NCBI GenBank assembly: GCA_017550525.1
Contig: JAFZOU010000014.1
Location: 18,022 to 82,021 of the forward strand
Direction of reading: 5' to 3'
Source: Bacteroidales bacterium
Lineage (GTDB): Bacteria > Bacteroidota > Bacteroidia > Bacteroidales > UBA932
Length of the DNA: 64,000 nt
Shown here: positions 17,372 to 25,088 of the stretch, piece after piece
How positions within the stretch are numbered: position 1 is the first letter of the stretch
Layout of the letters: every line of letters starts with the position of its first letter
Made by a program: the position numbers and the translations under genes
The notes under the pieces: generated by a model
The model's database searches: none
What the model was told of the DNA's origin: nothing
Seen by the model: the letters and a program-made list of their open reading frames with translations, nothing else

Positions 17372-17677
17372 ATGGAAAACGAAGTCAAGAATGCAGCAGT
17401 AAAATCTGCCGCAGAAGGCATCCAGCCGCAGAATACGAGGGCCCGTATGCCCTTTTCTCCCGGGACGAAGAAGGGAGCCCGCCTGCGTCCCGTGTTTGAC
17501 TACCTGATGGACGAAAACGTCTCCCTCTCCGAGCTCGGCCGCCGCGTGGGCATCTCCCGCCAGAGCATGAGCACCCGCTTCGCTGTGGACGACTGCAAGG
17601 TCTCCGACATGGAGAAGATGGCCGAGGCCCTGGGCTACGAGTTCGTCTGGTCCTTTAAGAAGAAGGCTCAGGTGTAG
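17372..17677 (+). CDS. Small XRE-like HTH regulator
   Basis: 101 aa. A basic N-terminal tail is followed by a helix-turn-helix in 'VSLSELGRRVGISRQSMSTRF' and 'DMEKMAEALGYEFVWSF'. The ATG at 17372 is used; a GTG lies 3 bp upstream. It is the only plus-strand gene between the primase and coupling-protein genes and overlaps the end of the latter by 23 bp. A promoter with a long 23-bp spacer (TTTG 17248, TACATTTG 17275) may drive it. It may control the transfer genes. Confidence 0.75.
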   Translation: MENEVKNAAVKSAAEGIQPQNTRARMPFSPGTKKGARLRPVFDYLMDENVSLSELGRRVGISRQSMSTRFAVDDCKVSDMEKMAEALGYEFVWSFKKKAQV

Positions 17678-19586
17678 CCCCCTCCTTCGGAGTGTTCAGC
17701 TCCGTGTACAGCAGGTTGTAGACTTCCGTGCGGATGCGCTCGTAGTTCTGCCGGACCTGCTCCTGTATCATTTCCTTCGTAGTATCAACGACCTGCGGGA
17801 CTTCCTCCTTGTGGGTCGTTTCTTTTCCTGCCTTTATCTCCCCGCAGAATATCTTCGGGTTAATCTTCTGCCGGAACTCATCGGCCACATACCCGCAGAA
17901 GGAGCCCTGCGATAGCGCCTCGATACGGCTTGCAGGCAGGACATCCCTTAATTGATAGGAGTACGTGACGTGTTCGGATGTGTCGCTCTCCTGGTAGGAG
18001 CGCGTCTCCCGTTCCGTCTTGCCGAAGGATTTGGAGAGGCTCTCGGCCGTGTCCCCCTTGACGGCGCCGGCAAAGACGTTCCCCACTGTGTTGAAGATAA
18101 CGTCGGACTCCTTCTTGTCGTAGTCCTTCACCAGCTGGCTCTTGTCCTGGGCGCCGAGGACCACGGCCACATGATTGCTTCGGGCCGTGTTAATGAGGTG
18201 GTCCAGCCCTTTCAGGTAGATGGTGGGGAGTTCGTCGATGAGGATACCGCAGCGGCGCATCTTCGGGCGGTTGATAATCTTGAAGAGCTGGGACATAAGC
18301 ATTGCCAGCGTGGTGCCATAGACCTGCTGCCGTGCAGGATTGTTCCCCACGCAGACAATCTTGGGGTGGTCCGGGTCATTAATCTGCAGGTCGAAGTCGT
18401 CCCCGGATAGTGCCCAGTACAGCGTCTCCGAAGCGAAGCGGTTCAACGGGACGCGGGCCGATGCAATCTGGCCCTGCAGCTGCTCAAAGGCCTTGTCGGT
18501 GATGGCATCCTGGAAGGTGTTCCGCTTGATGTCCAGCTCCTGATATCGTTCCATAAGGAGCAGTACGTGCTTGTAGTTCTGCCCCATCAGCTCAATCAGA
18601 TGCGGGAAGGTACAGTAGCGACCGCCCTCGTAGATACGCAGGAACCAGATGAGCATATCCACGTAGCAGCGGGCCGACAGGGAGAAGAAGTCTTCCCCCC
18701 TGGCATTCTCGCGGTTGGCGTTCTTCATGATGACCTCTGCGATTTCCGTAGCGTCGATGGGATCCTGCAGGTAGCGCGGGTGGATGGGATTGAAGCGGTG
18801 CGAGTACAGCGGGTCATCGAAGTTCACAACATACATCTGCGGCAGATTGTCACCGTAGCATTTGTAGTTATCCAGCAACTCGTTCATTACCAGCTGCGTG
18901 AGGTCCGGATACTTGTAGTCATACACGAAGAGCGAGTACCTCTTCTGGATCATCTGCCGGATATAGGGCCCGTAGACGGAGACCGTCTTGCCGGAGCCGG
19001 GCGTGCCGATGACCATCGTTCCCCGGAAGGGGTTCACTACGTTGATGTAGCCCCGGCGCAGACGTCCCTGGTTCTGATAGGTTGTGGGGATATTGATGCT
19101 GAAACGGTTCTGGATGAGCCGCTCGCACTGCGGGAAAGTATCGTTCTCCTTTGCGACGGTGGCAAGCTTCATCGCGTTGATGGCCCGGCCAAGGGCGATG
19201 TTCCCCAGCAGATACAGCCCATATCCTACAGTTGTCATCACCACGTAGAGCAGTCCGTTCCCGGCCGATTTCCCGCCAAAGAAGAGCGCCAGCCCCAGGG
19301 CGATGGGCAAGGCAATCTCCTGCCACTGCGCTTCCTTGGAGCTGCCGCTTCGAACGATGACGGAATACGTGCAGAAAAACAGGATGACCGCCCGTACATA
19401 CCACCAGTTGCGCATCAGGCCCGATTTGTAGATGCTCAGCATCAGTGCATCTGTCATCTTTGCGCTTAGATGCAGGCCCGCCCAGAAGGGATAGGCCTCA
19501 TAGTAAATCATAAACATGGCCAGGGCTCCTGACAGAATCAGGAACGCCGTAAACATGGGTTTTGTCTTTGAATCCATACGCCTCAA
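17655..19586 (-). CDS. VirD4/TraG-like type IV coupling protein
   Basis: 643 aa. The N-terminal ~130 residues hold several membrane segments. Then come Walker A 'GTPGSGKTVS' (~200) and Walker B 'CGILIDELPTIYL' (~445), and a TraG/TraM-recognition C-terminal part. It would pump relaxase-bound DNA to a mating channel. It follows the relaxase gene with a 3-bp gap, so both are co-transcribed. No other channel genes are present in the window except a TraO-like protein, so the element probably borrows a secretion system. Confidence 0.9.
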   Translation of the reverse strand: MRRMDSKTKPMFTAFLILSGALAMFMIYYEAYPFWAGLHLSAKMTDALMLSIYKSGLMRNWWYVRAVILFFCTYSVIVRSGSSKEAQWQEIALPIALGLALFFGGKSAGNGLLYVVMTTVGYGLYLLGNIALGRAINAMKLATVAKENDTFPQCERLIQNRFSINIPTTYQNQGRLRRGYINVVNPFRGTMVIGTPGSGKTVSVYGPYIRQMIQKRYSLFVYDYKYPDLTQLVMNELLDNYKCYGDNLPQMYVVNFDDPLYSHRFNPIHPRYLQDPIDATEIAEVIMKNANRENARGEDFFSLSARCYVDMLIWFLRIYEGGRYCTFPHLIELMGQNYKHVLLLMERYQELDIKRNTFQDAITDKAFEQLQGQIASARVPLNRFASETLYWALSGDDFDLQINDPDHPKIVCVGNNPARQQVYGTTLAMLMSQLFKIINRPKMRRCGILIDELPTIYLKGLDHLINTARSNHVAVVLGAQDKSQLVKDYDKKESDVIFNTVGNVFAGAVKGDTAESLSKSFGKTERETRSYQESDTSEHVTYSYQLRDVLPASRIEALSQGSFCGYVADEFRQKINPKIFCGEIKAGKETTHKEEVPQVVDTTKEMIQEQVRQNYERIRTEVYNLLYTELNTPKEGATPEPSS

Positions 19587-19589
19587 TCT

Positions 19590-20771
19590 TTATCTGTGTC
19601 TTCCTCTTCTCATGATTTCCTCATCCTCGCCCCGGCGGCTGCGCTCGGCCGCCATCGCCGCGATAAGGGTGTCAGCTGCATCTTCCGCAGCCGTTTTCTC
19701 CTTCGGTTCCTCATATACCTTCCACTCTCTGTCTTCCGCAGGCCATTTGGTCATCCGGGCATCTTCGAACTGACCGGCCGTGATGCCCTTCAACTCGCTG
19801 GCCTTGAAGACGCATCGGGTCTGGTGGTCGATGAAAGTGACACCGAAAATCTTCCCCTCCTTGGTGCGCGAGAACACCACGGCGATGTTCTGCTTTCGCA
19901 GGATACGGCGGGAGTGCAATTCTGATTTGCCGTTTTTCAGGGCAATCCGCGCCAGGTTGGCCACCCGCTCCTTCTCCCGGTCTCGCTTCTCCTTCTTCGC
20001 CTCTTCTGTATGCTTCTGAATCTCCTCGACCGAAGGGACTTTCAAGTCCTTGGCAGGAATGGGCGCTGTGCATCTGCGGCCGGTCTTGGGGTCGATACCG
20101 GCAAAGGTCATCATCCTTTGCCGGCGCACCTGCTGATAATCCACGTCCACCCCAAACTGGCGCATCAGCATCTTGAACTGCTCCTCGCTGGTGAAGTGAT
20201 ACTTCATTGCCTGCTCCACCAGCTCTTCAATCTGCTTCATGGCATCGCCTTTCTCCGGGTCGAATCGCTGATAATTCAGCTTCTCGGACTTCTTTTTCGT
20301 CTTGTCTTCTTCCTGCTTTTCACCTTTGCCGATGGTGAAACCGTACTTCGGGGCCAGTTGTTTCATCAGCTTCTGGCACTTTGCCTGTTCTTGATGGTCA
20401 TTAATCTTCCGGCCTTCCTTATCCACGCGCACGGATACAATATGGTAGTGCTCCCGGTCGATGTCGTTGTGCCGATAGATGATGAAGGGCTGATCTCCAT
20501 AGTCCAGACCCTTCATCAACTCCTTGGCGAATTCTACCACCTGCTCCTCTGTCATCCCATCCGTTTTGGACGGATTGATGGACATATGGAAGGAAACCTT
20601 TTCACACCTGCGGCTGCCCCGTTCATATCGTTCGAAGGTCTCCAGCGGATTGTTCGGATCATCCAGCCCCTGCGAATAGACCACGGCAGCCTTGCCCTCC
20701 TCCACCTTCCTCTCATTATACTGGAGGCTGGTAGAGCAGTGCGGCGTGGGTGCGTTGATTTTCACTACCAT
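19590..20771 (-). CDS. Relaxase / mobilization protein (MobA/VirD2-like)
   Basis: 393 aa. N-terminal relaxase fold with 'SLQYNERKVEEG' (candidate Tyr), 'KVSFHMSINPSKTDGMT', and the metal-binding histidine motif in 'YRHNDIDREHYHIVSVRVD' (H-x7-HxH). The C-terminal half is charged and low in complexity. It nicks at oriT and leads the strand into the recipient. Order on the minus strand: MobC-like, SSB, relaxase, coupling protein, which is a standard Bacteroidetes mobilization module. Confidence 0.9.
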   Translation of the reverse strand: MVVKINAPTPHCSTSLQYNERKVEEGKAAVVYSQGLDDPNNPLETFERYERGSRRCEKVSFHMSINPSKTDGMTEEQVVEFAKELMKGLDYGDQPFIIYRHNDIDREHYHIVSVRVDKEGRKINDHQEQAKCQKLMKQLAPKYGFTIGKGEKQEEDKTKKKSEKLNYQRFDPEKGDAMKQIEELVEQAMKYHFTSEEQFKMLMRQFGVDVDYQQVRRQRMMTFAGIDPKTGRRCTAPIPAKDLKVPSVEEIQKHTEEAKKEKRDREKERVANLARIALKNGKSELHSRRILRKQNIAVVFSRTKEGKIFGVTFIDHQTRCVFKASELKGITAGQFEDARMTKWPAEDREWKVYEEPKEKTAAEDAADTLIAAMAAERSRRGEDEEIMRRGRHR

Positions 20772-20811
20772 ATCAGAATGCGTTCAGGTCGATGGAGTAG
20801 ATTTTGACCAG

Positions 20812-21117
20812 TCAGCTCTCCTTCGGGAGCGGCGCCAGGTCCAGGCTGTTCACCCAGACGTCCAGGTTCACATAGATCCTGTCGTCCTTCTCCACCACGT
20901 TCACCTTCAGGTTCCCGATGATGGAGACGAAGCGTCCCTTCTTGAGGTACTCGGCAATGCCGGTCTTTTTCATCCGACAGGTGTAGTAGGTGGGTTTTTC
21001 TTCCTTGTCCCTGCCGTCCTTGACAGCCACATCGAAGCGGAGCAGCTCGGCTCCATCCTTACCTTGGATTACCTCGCAATCCTTGGCGAGGTTCCCCGAA
21101 ATCAAAATGATTTGCAT
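20812..21117 (-). CDS. ssb: Single-stranded DNA-binding protein
   Basis: 101 aa OB-fold protein: 'MQIILISGNLAKDCEVIQGKD', 'LLRFDVAVKDG', 'TYYTCRMKKTGIAEYLKKG', 'VSIIGNLKVN'. It lacks the long acidic tail of chromosomal SSB. Its place between MobC-like and relaxase genes suggests it protects the transferred strand. Confidence 0.82.
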   Translation of the reverse strand: MQIILISGNLAKDCEVIQGKDGAELLRFDVAVKDGRDKEEKPTYYTCRMKKTGIAEYLKKGRFVSIIGNLKVNVVEKDDRIYVNLDVWVNSLDLAPLPKES

Positions 21118-21171
21118 AATGCGATTGGGTTAAAATGTTGAACTTAGGTATACAGAAGGCCGATGCCCGTC

Positions 21172-21618
21172 TCACGGGCCATCGGCATCATCTTTTTCCT
21201 TCTCATCTTCTTCCTCCTCTCCCTCCGAATCCAGCACTGCCGCCCGAATCTCCGAGAATGTCTTCACCATCCCGTCCATCATGCGCTTCATCTCCGACAT
21301 ATCATGCTCGATGTCCCGCGCATTGACGATGGCTTTCCCTTGCCGGTCTTTCAAATTGGCCAGGCGGTTGAGTGCCTTTACGCGCTGGTTATAGTTTACG
21401 CCGATGCGTTTGAGATCCAGGCGCAGCAGCTCAATCTGTTTCGACACATTCGCATCATTCCTGCTGAGAAAACGCCTCCTGTCCCTTCTTTGAAGGATGG
21501 AATAGCGGATAAATTTTGAACGGTTATTGTACCCTGAAAGATGCATCAGGGTGTTCAGTTTCTCGAACTCCTTGTCCGAAAAACGTACATTGACATAGTG
21601 TTTTCTTGTCTCTCTCAC
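21172..21618 (-). CDS. MobC-like relaxosome accessory protein
   Basis: 148 aa. Starts with a ribbon-helix-helix ('HYVNVRFSDKEFEKLNTLMH', then 'NRSKFIRYSIL'), followed by a helical region and an acidic C-terminal tail. It matches MobC/plasmid mobilization relaxosome proteins, which bind oriT and help the relaxase. It is first in the mob operon, directly next to the palindrome-rich candidate oriT. Confidence 0.8.
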   Translation of the reverse strand: MRETRKHYVNVRFSDKEFEKLNTLMHLSGYNNRSKFIRYSILQRRDRRRFLSRNDANVSKQIELLRLDLKRIGVNYNQRVKALNRLANLKDRQGKAIVNARDIEHDMSEMKRMMDGMVKTFSEIRAAVLDSEGEEEEDEKEKDDADGP

Positions 21619-21656
21619 AGTTCTACCTCCTCTATAAACACTGTTTCATCCTCTCA

Positions 21657-21754
21657 CGGGCCGCAAGGCCCGAAGAAGGCGACTTCGGAGCCTTCTATGC
21701 CCGCCGTCAGGCGCACGAGATGGCCCGCAGGGGCAGCGTTTGTGCCACAAACGC
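21657..21754. other. Candidate oriT: three strong palindromes upstream of mobC
   Basis: Hairpins at 21657-21672 (CGGGCC gcaa GGCCCG), 21675-21695 (GAAGGC / GCCTTC) and 21736-21754 (GCGTTTGTG cc CACAAACGC, perfect). They lie between the mob promoter and the MobC-like start, the usual place of oriT in mobilizable Bacteroidetes elements. The nick site is not identified. Confidence 0.55.
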
Positions 21755-21810
21755 CCATCTCGCAATTTGGACTAACGCCCAAATCTGGCACTCCTCTCCA
21801 AGTCGTGCTG

Positions 21811-21842
21811 CAAACATAGGGATTTTGCAGCAAATTGACAAA
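21811..21842 (-). promoter_or_regulatory. Bacteroides-type promoter for the mob operon
   Basis: On the minus strand: -33 TTTG at 21842-21839 and -7 TATGTTTG at 21818-21811, spacer 20 bp. The transcript would start about 21803 and run through the candidate oriT into the MobC-like gene. Confidence 0.65.
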
Positions 21843-21847
21843 TCCAA

Positions 21848-21879
21848 TTTGACAAAGTAAGGCAAAACTTATACATTTG
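21848..21879 (+). promoter_or_regulatory. Bacteroides-type promoter feeding the octamer array and RHH-like gene
   Basis: TTTG 21848-21851 and TACATTTG 21872-21879, spacer 20 bp. The start site would be about 21886, so the octamer array begins about ten bases downstream and fills the whole 5' leader. It diverges from the mob promoter, the two -33 boxes lying a few bases apart. Confidence 0.7.
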
Positions 21880-21896
21880 TGCCGGAGTTTTCTCTC

Positions 21897-22104
21897 GTAA
21901 TCAACAGAACTACAGATTACGAGAATACGAGAACTAGTAAACTAGAGATTACCAGAACTGGTGATTACAAGAACAACAGAACACCAAATTACCAGAATTA
22001 CAAATCTCCAGAACTTGTGATTACGAGATTACCAGATTACCAGAACTAGTAATCACCAGATTGCGAGAAAACCAGAATACGAGAACTATAAATCTAGAGA
22101 TTAC
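21897..22104 (+). repeat. Array of 26 tandem 8-bp units (centromere/operator-like)
   Basis: Read in steps of eight from 21897, the sequence gives 26 unbroken octamers of the type SAGAACTA or SAGATTAC (S = C or G). Position 4 is A in all 26, position 2 is A in 21 and otherwise T, position 3 is G in 20, position 5 is A or T. Some units are reverse complements of others (GTAATCAC against GTGATTAC). The array stops 4 bp before the ATG at 22109. The period is not a multiple of three, so it is not coding. Arrays like this are used by ribbon-helix-helix proteins (for example the heptads of the omega repressor) as operators and plasmid centromeres. Confidence 0.85.
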
Positions 22105-22108
22105 GAGT

Positions 22109-22420
22109 ATGAGCCAGTTGGATGATTTCAGGGAGCAGCTGAGAAACGCGAGACCTGCAGAAGAAGAGAAAGAACAACCGAAGGAGGAGGTCCGGACATC
22201 CCCTGTCCCGAGGAAGGTGAGAAGAAAAAAGGATGCCAATGCCGGGCATGCTTCCGTCTGGCTGCCCAAGGATGCCCAGCGAAGGGCCAAACTGCTGATG
22301 CTATGGCTGGACGCCGAAGGGCTGGAATGCCCCGGTTCCATCGGCGACTTGGTGGCCGAGGCCTTGGACGTCCTGATAGATACCAAGTATCCCAAGGCCA
22401 AGAAACATGTCGATTTGTAG
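22109..22420 (+). CDS. Putative RHH DNA-binding protein (DUF3408-like)
   Basis: 103 aa. A charged N-terminal half (Glu/Lys/Arg-rich) is followed by 'ASVWLPKDAQRRAKLLMLWL' and 'GSIGDLVAEALDVLID', a strand-helix-helix layout like the RHH domain of DUF3408-type proteins on Bacteroidetes mobile elements. The ATG at 22109 is the start; a longer frame from 22061 only translates the octamer array. The gene sits right after that array and its own promoter, so it is likely the array-binding protein, autoregulatory and perhaps a partition factor. No ParA-type ATPase is seen. Confidence 0.7.
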   Translation: MSQLDDFREQLRNARPAEEEKEQPKEEVRTSPVPRKVRRKKDANAGHASVWLPKDAQRRAKLLMLWLDAEGLECPGSIGDLVAEALDVLIDTKYPKAKKHVDL

Positions 22421-22500
22421 CCGATTCTTGTCGGAGGATGTCGATTCCGTAACGAAAGATGCCGGGAAATGTCGATTGATACCGGCAGTATAGCCTTCCT

Positions 22501-22712
22501 GCCCGGCTTGTCCGGGCTGGAGGGCGGTGTGAGGCGCGGCGTCGGAACAGTCTCCGGGAGCTGGACAGAACGGCCGACGGTCGGGCGGGCCAACTCCCGG
22601 AGTCTATGGAGACGTGAGACTTCGGCGACGGTTTACCGGCGTCGAGGTCTCAAGCGCCGAGAAGCGGAAGTGGTGTTGTCGGCTCGCCGGCAACACGACT
22701 GGAGCGACCTCG
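22501..22712. other. Highly structured GC-rich intergenic region (possible RNA)
   Basis: Several nested inverted repeats: GCCCGG/CCGGGC (22501-22517), CTCCGGGAG (22552-22560) / CTCCCGGAG (22594-22602), GAGAC (22616-22620) / GTCTC (22647-22651), and CGAGGTC (22643-22649) / GACCTCG (22706-22712) enclosing GTGTTG (22673-22678) / CAACAC (22691-22696). No convincing gene is present. It may be a structured RNA, or a second transfer or replication site. Confidence 0.5.
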
Positions 22713-22744
22713 GTTGATGTTGTGTAACAAAATGACTATATTTG
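22713..22744 (+). promoter_or_regulatory. Bacteroides-type promoter for the nitroreductase
   Basis: -7 box TATATTTG at 22737-22744 (exact TAnnTTTG) with GTTG at 22713-22716, spacer 20 bp. The start codon is 22 bp after the -7 box. Confidence 0.6.
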
Positions 22745-22766
22745 CATATTAGCGATAAGACCCAAT

Positions 22767-23441
22767 ATGACAGAACTGGAAGCCATAAAAGCACGACATT
22801 CCGTGCGGAAATATACCGACAGGCCCATTGAAGTGGCGAAGATTGCCACACTCAAAGCCGAAATCGAGCGAGTCAACGCTACCGCCGGTCTGAATATCCA
22901 ACTGGTCCTGGATGAGCCGAAGGCCTTCTCCACCGGTATGTGGAAATATGGCCAGTTTTCCGGAGTGAAGAACTACTTTGTGATGGCCGGACCCAAAGGG
23001 CAGGACGCCGAAGAGCAGATTGGCTACTACGGAGAAAAGCTGGTCCTGCATGCACAGACACTAGGCCTGAATACCTGCTGGGTGGGGCTTACTTACAAGA
23101 AGATTCCCGGTACGTTCACCCTGCGCGATGGTGACGTTGTCCACTGCGTGATTTCCCTGGGCTATGGCACCATCCCCGGCGTGCAGCATCCCCAGAAACC
23201 GGTTGAAAATTTCTATGAATCCAACGGCGTTCCTCCCGAGTGGTTCAAGGCCGGGATGGAAGCGGCCTTGCTGGCTCCTACGGCAGTCAATCAGCAGAAG
23301 TTCAAGTTCATCCTGCACGACGGCAACAAGGTAGAGGCCAAAACCTTGTTCTCAATGGCCGGCTACACCAATATCGACCTGGGAATCGTCAAATACCACT
23401 TCGAGGTTGGTGCAGGAAGGGAGAGCTTTGAATGGGTATAA
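22767..23441 (+). CDS. Nitroreductase-family flavoprotein
   Basis: 224 aa. 'MTELEAIKARHSVRKYTDRPIE' is the FMN phosphate-binding start of the family; then 'GYYGEKLVLHAQTLGLNTCWVG' (dimer helix) and 'GMEAALLAPTAVNQQKFKF', the FMN-contacting block. Members use NAD(P)H to reduce nitro compounds, quinones or flavins. It has its own promoter and is followed by a terminator, so it is a single-gene cargo of the element. Substrate unknown. Confidence 0.9.
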   Translation: MTELEAIKARHSVRKYTDRPIEVAKIATLKAEIERVNATAGLNIQLVLDEPKAFSTGMWKYGQFSGVKNYFVMAGPKGQDAEEQIGYYGEKLVLHAQTLGLNTCWVGLTYKKIPGTFTLRDGDVVHCVISLGYGTIPGVQHPQKPVENFYESNGVPPEWFKAGMEAALLAPTAVNQQKFKFILHDGNKVEAKTLFSMAGYTNIDLGIVKYHFEVGAGRESFEWV

Positions 23442-23523
23442 GCGAACAATCGACGCTCCGGGATTTCTTTTGCTAATATGGCCAGTTTGGCACGATCCCG
23501 GGTGTGACACCGTTCAGGTGTGG

Positions 23524-23561
23524 CCGGAGTCCTCTTTCACGCGGGGCTCCGGTTTCGTTTT
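23524..23561 (+). terminator. Terminator after the nitroreductase
   Basis: Stem CCGGAG (23524-23529) / CTCCGG (23547-23552) followed by TTTCGTTTT. Confidence 0.65.
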
Positions 23562-23625
23562 AAACGTTACCAGTAACATCCGACATGGTTTTTGCATCTA
23601 TAGTGTGAAACAAAACTCATTCACA

Positions 23626-23850
23626 ATGAAACCGAATAGGAAACAGAAGAAGCTGCGGATTACGGAGGCGGACTTTATGCTTGCGAACCGCAGGGCGGCA
23701 AGGCTCGAAGAGATTGCCGAGCACGGGAGGCCGGTTTCAATGAGGTCGGCGCTCCACAAATCCAAGAAGGTCTATGACCGAAAGCGCTTGAAGAAGGCAG
23801 GCATCACAAACGATGACCTGTCTTTTTTCGTATTTAAAAGCCCCCACTAG
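23626..23850 (+). CDS. Small basic protein of unknown function
   Basis: 74 aa, very rich in Lys/Arg ('MKPNRKQKKLRITEADFMLA', 'KSKKVYDRKRLKKAGI'). There is no signal peptide and no domain I recognise. The ATG at 23626 is preferred; an upstream extension runs through the terminator. It is convergent with radC and overlaps it by 4 bp. Charge suggests nucleic-acid binding, but this is only inference. Confidence 0.6.
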   Translation: MKPNRKQKKLRITEADFMLANRRAARLEEIAEHGRPVSMRSALHKSKKVYDRKRLKKAGITNDDLSFFVFKSPH

Positions 23851-24443
23851 GCGGCAGCGAGGGCATTAAGGACGGCTTTGTTGTACTTGCTCACCTTCTC
23901 TTCCTGGAAGGAATAGTACGAGGAATTGGCAATAATGATGTGGTCAAGGAGCGTCAGTTCCAAGGCTGCACAACTCCTTTCCAAAGACTTGGTTGATAAA
24001 ACGTCGGAGTTACTGGGTCTGGGGTCATCGGTGGGATGGTTGTGGGCGATGATGATACCCTGTGCTCCAAGGAGGATTGCATTACGAAGGATCTGCTTGT
24101 TGTCGATGGTAGTCTGCGTAAAGCCGCCTACAGACAGTCTCATTCTTTTGATGATAGTGTTCTTGCGGGAAAGGTACAGGATGTAACTCTCTTCATGATC
24201 CAGGTTCTTCATCAGCGGATAGAGATAGAAAGTCGCCAAATCGGCATTGGTGATAGCCACGTTCTGATTCACAGGGATTGATACCAGGTACTCTGTAATC
24301 GCTTCATTGAGGACACCCAGTTTGTCCAGCTGTTCTTCTGAGAAACCTTCCAGATAACCGTTGCGGCTGGCAAGGATAAGGTCGGATACATTCCAGTCTT
24401 CGGAGAGTCCAAGACCAAGTTTGTTGAGTTGTTCGCATCTCAT
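23847..24443 (-). CDS. RadC-like JAB-domain protein
   Basis: 198 aa. The C-terminal JAB/MPN domain has 'GAQGIIIAHNHPTDDPRPSNSD', the metal-binding H-x-H-P-x7-S-x2-D motif, then 'LLDHIIIANSSYYSF'. N-terminal helix-hairpin-helix-like part 'LNKLGLGLSEDW'. RadC-like proteins are common on Bacteroidetes mobile elements; their job (anti-restriction or processing of incoming DNA) is not settled. The start overlaps the stop of the small upstream gene (ATGA). Confidence 0.88.
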   Translation of the reverse strand: MRCEQLNKLGLGLSEDWNVSDLILASRNGYLEGFSEEQLDKLGVLNEAITEYLVSIPVNQNVAITNADLATFYLYPLMKNLDHEESYILYLSRKNTIIKRMRLSVGGFTQTTIDNKQILRNAILLGAQGIIIAHNHPTDDPRPSNSDVLSTKSLERSCAALELTLLDHIIIANSSYYSFQEEKVSKYNKAVLNALAAA

Positions 24444-24604
24444 AAGGCAGCGGTGTTAATGGTTGAACGGGATACATTGACAAGGGATAACCCCAACTCA
24501 TCAATGAAGTTTCTGATCTCTGCCCTGGCGGAAGCGCTCATCTGAGATGCCATCTCCTGAAGCATCTGCTTCTTGGAAGGAATGTTCTTTTCTGAATGTT
24601 TCAT
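24440..24604 (-). CDS. Short conserved-looking protein upstream of radC
   Basis: 54 aa: starts 'MKHSEKNIPSKKQMLQEMAS' and ends 'VSRSTINTAAL'. It is helical and charged, with no recognised domain. It is translationally coupled to radC (its TGA overlaps the radC ATG), which supports it as a real gene. Its start codon lies 7 bp from the foot of the long stem structure at 24611-24809, which would form its 5' leader. Confidence 0.6.
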   Translation of the reverse strand: MKHSEKNIPSKKQMLQEMASQMSASARAEIRNFIDELGLSLVNVSRSTINTAAL

Positions 24605-24610
24605 AATTCA

Positions 24611-24809
24611 ATCAATTAGAGGGTTTTACGAATTTTGAGCGTTGGCAATCAATGCGGTTTGAGATGCAAGGTTTTTGTCGAAAATACTACCCTGGAGGGG
24701 TGGAGATTTTCGGCAAAAGGCCGCAGGCCCTTGACCTTTCAGCTCAAAGACGGCCCCCGCCGTCAGCATTGATTATTTTTGCGGGGAATTCGTAAACCCT
24801 CTGATTGAT
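24611..24809. other. 200-nt nested stem structure next to the iterons
   Basis: Outer arms of 24 nt (24611-24634 and 24787-24809) pair almost fully. Inside, successive pairs follow: 24647-24655/24766-24774, 24658-24663/24743-24748, 24668-24671/24729-24732, 24672-24685/24706-24718, ending in a small ACCC tggag GGGT cap. No frame is open across it. Possible roles: leader RNA of the radC operon, or a single-strand or transfer origin. It may also pair with itself as a cruciform. Confidence 0.65.
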
Positions 24810-24822
24810 GGAGAAAAGAATT

Positions 24823-24944
24823 TACTCAAAACTTAGGAAACGGATAGAAAAGTACTCAATCCTTAGGAGGAATCTACTCAAAACTTAGGAAGAAGTTACT
24901 CAATTCTTAGGAAAACGGCCTGGAAATCTACTCAAAACTTAGGA
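24823..24944 (+). repeat. Five iterons of the Rep initiator (origin region)
   Basis: Five copies of the 16-mer TACTCAAAACTTAGGA (variants TACTCAATCCTTAGGA and TACTCAATTCTTAGGA) at 24823, 24853, 24875, 24897 and 24929. The central steps are 22 bp (two helical turns), the outer ones 30 and 32 bp. They lie just downstream of the rep gene, which matches iteron-type plasmid origins. Confidence 0.85.
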
Positions 24945-25088
24945 GATTCAGGTGGAATCAACTCCGCAAACCCTTAATAATCAGGCACTCGCAAACGCCT
25001 GATACGGCCGTACAAATTGAATCAATACAAGAATAAATAAATATCTCAACAACGCGTGCGCGAGAGAGGATGAGAAAAAAAAGATGTT

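Noticed and set aside
21897-22104. Repeat array looking like a CRISPR array
   Set aside because: The unit is only 8 bp without spacers of constant length, and no cas genes are near. It is a periodic operator-like array.
22061-22108. Upstream extension of the RHH-like gene
   Set aside because: The 16 extra residues are just translation of the octamer array; the ATG at 22109 follows the array directly.
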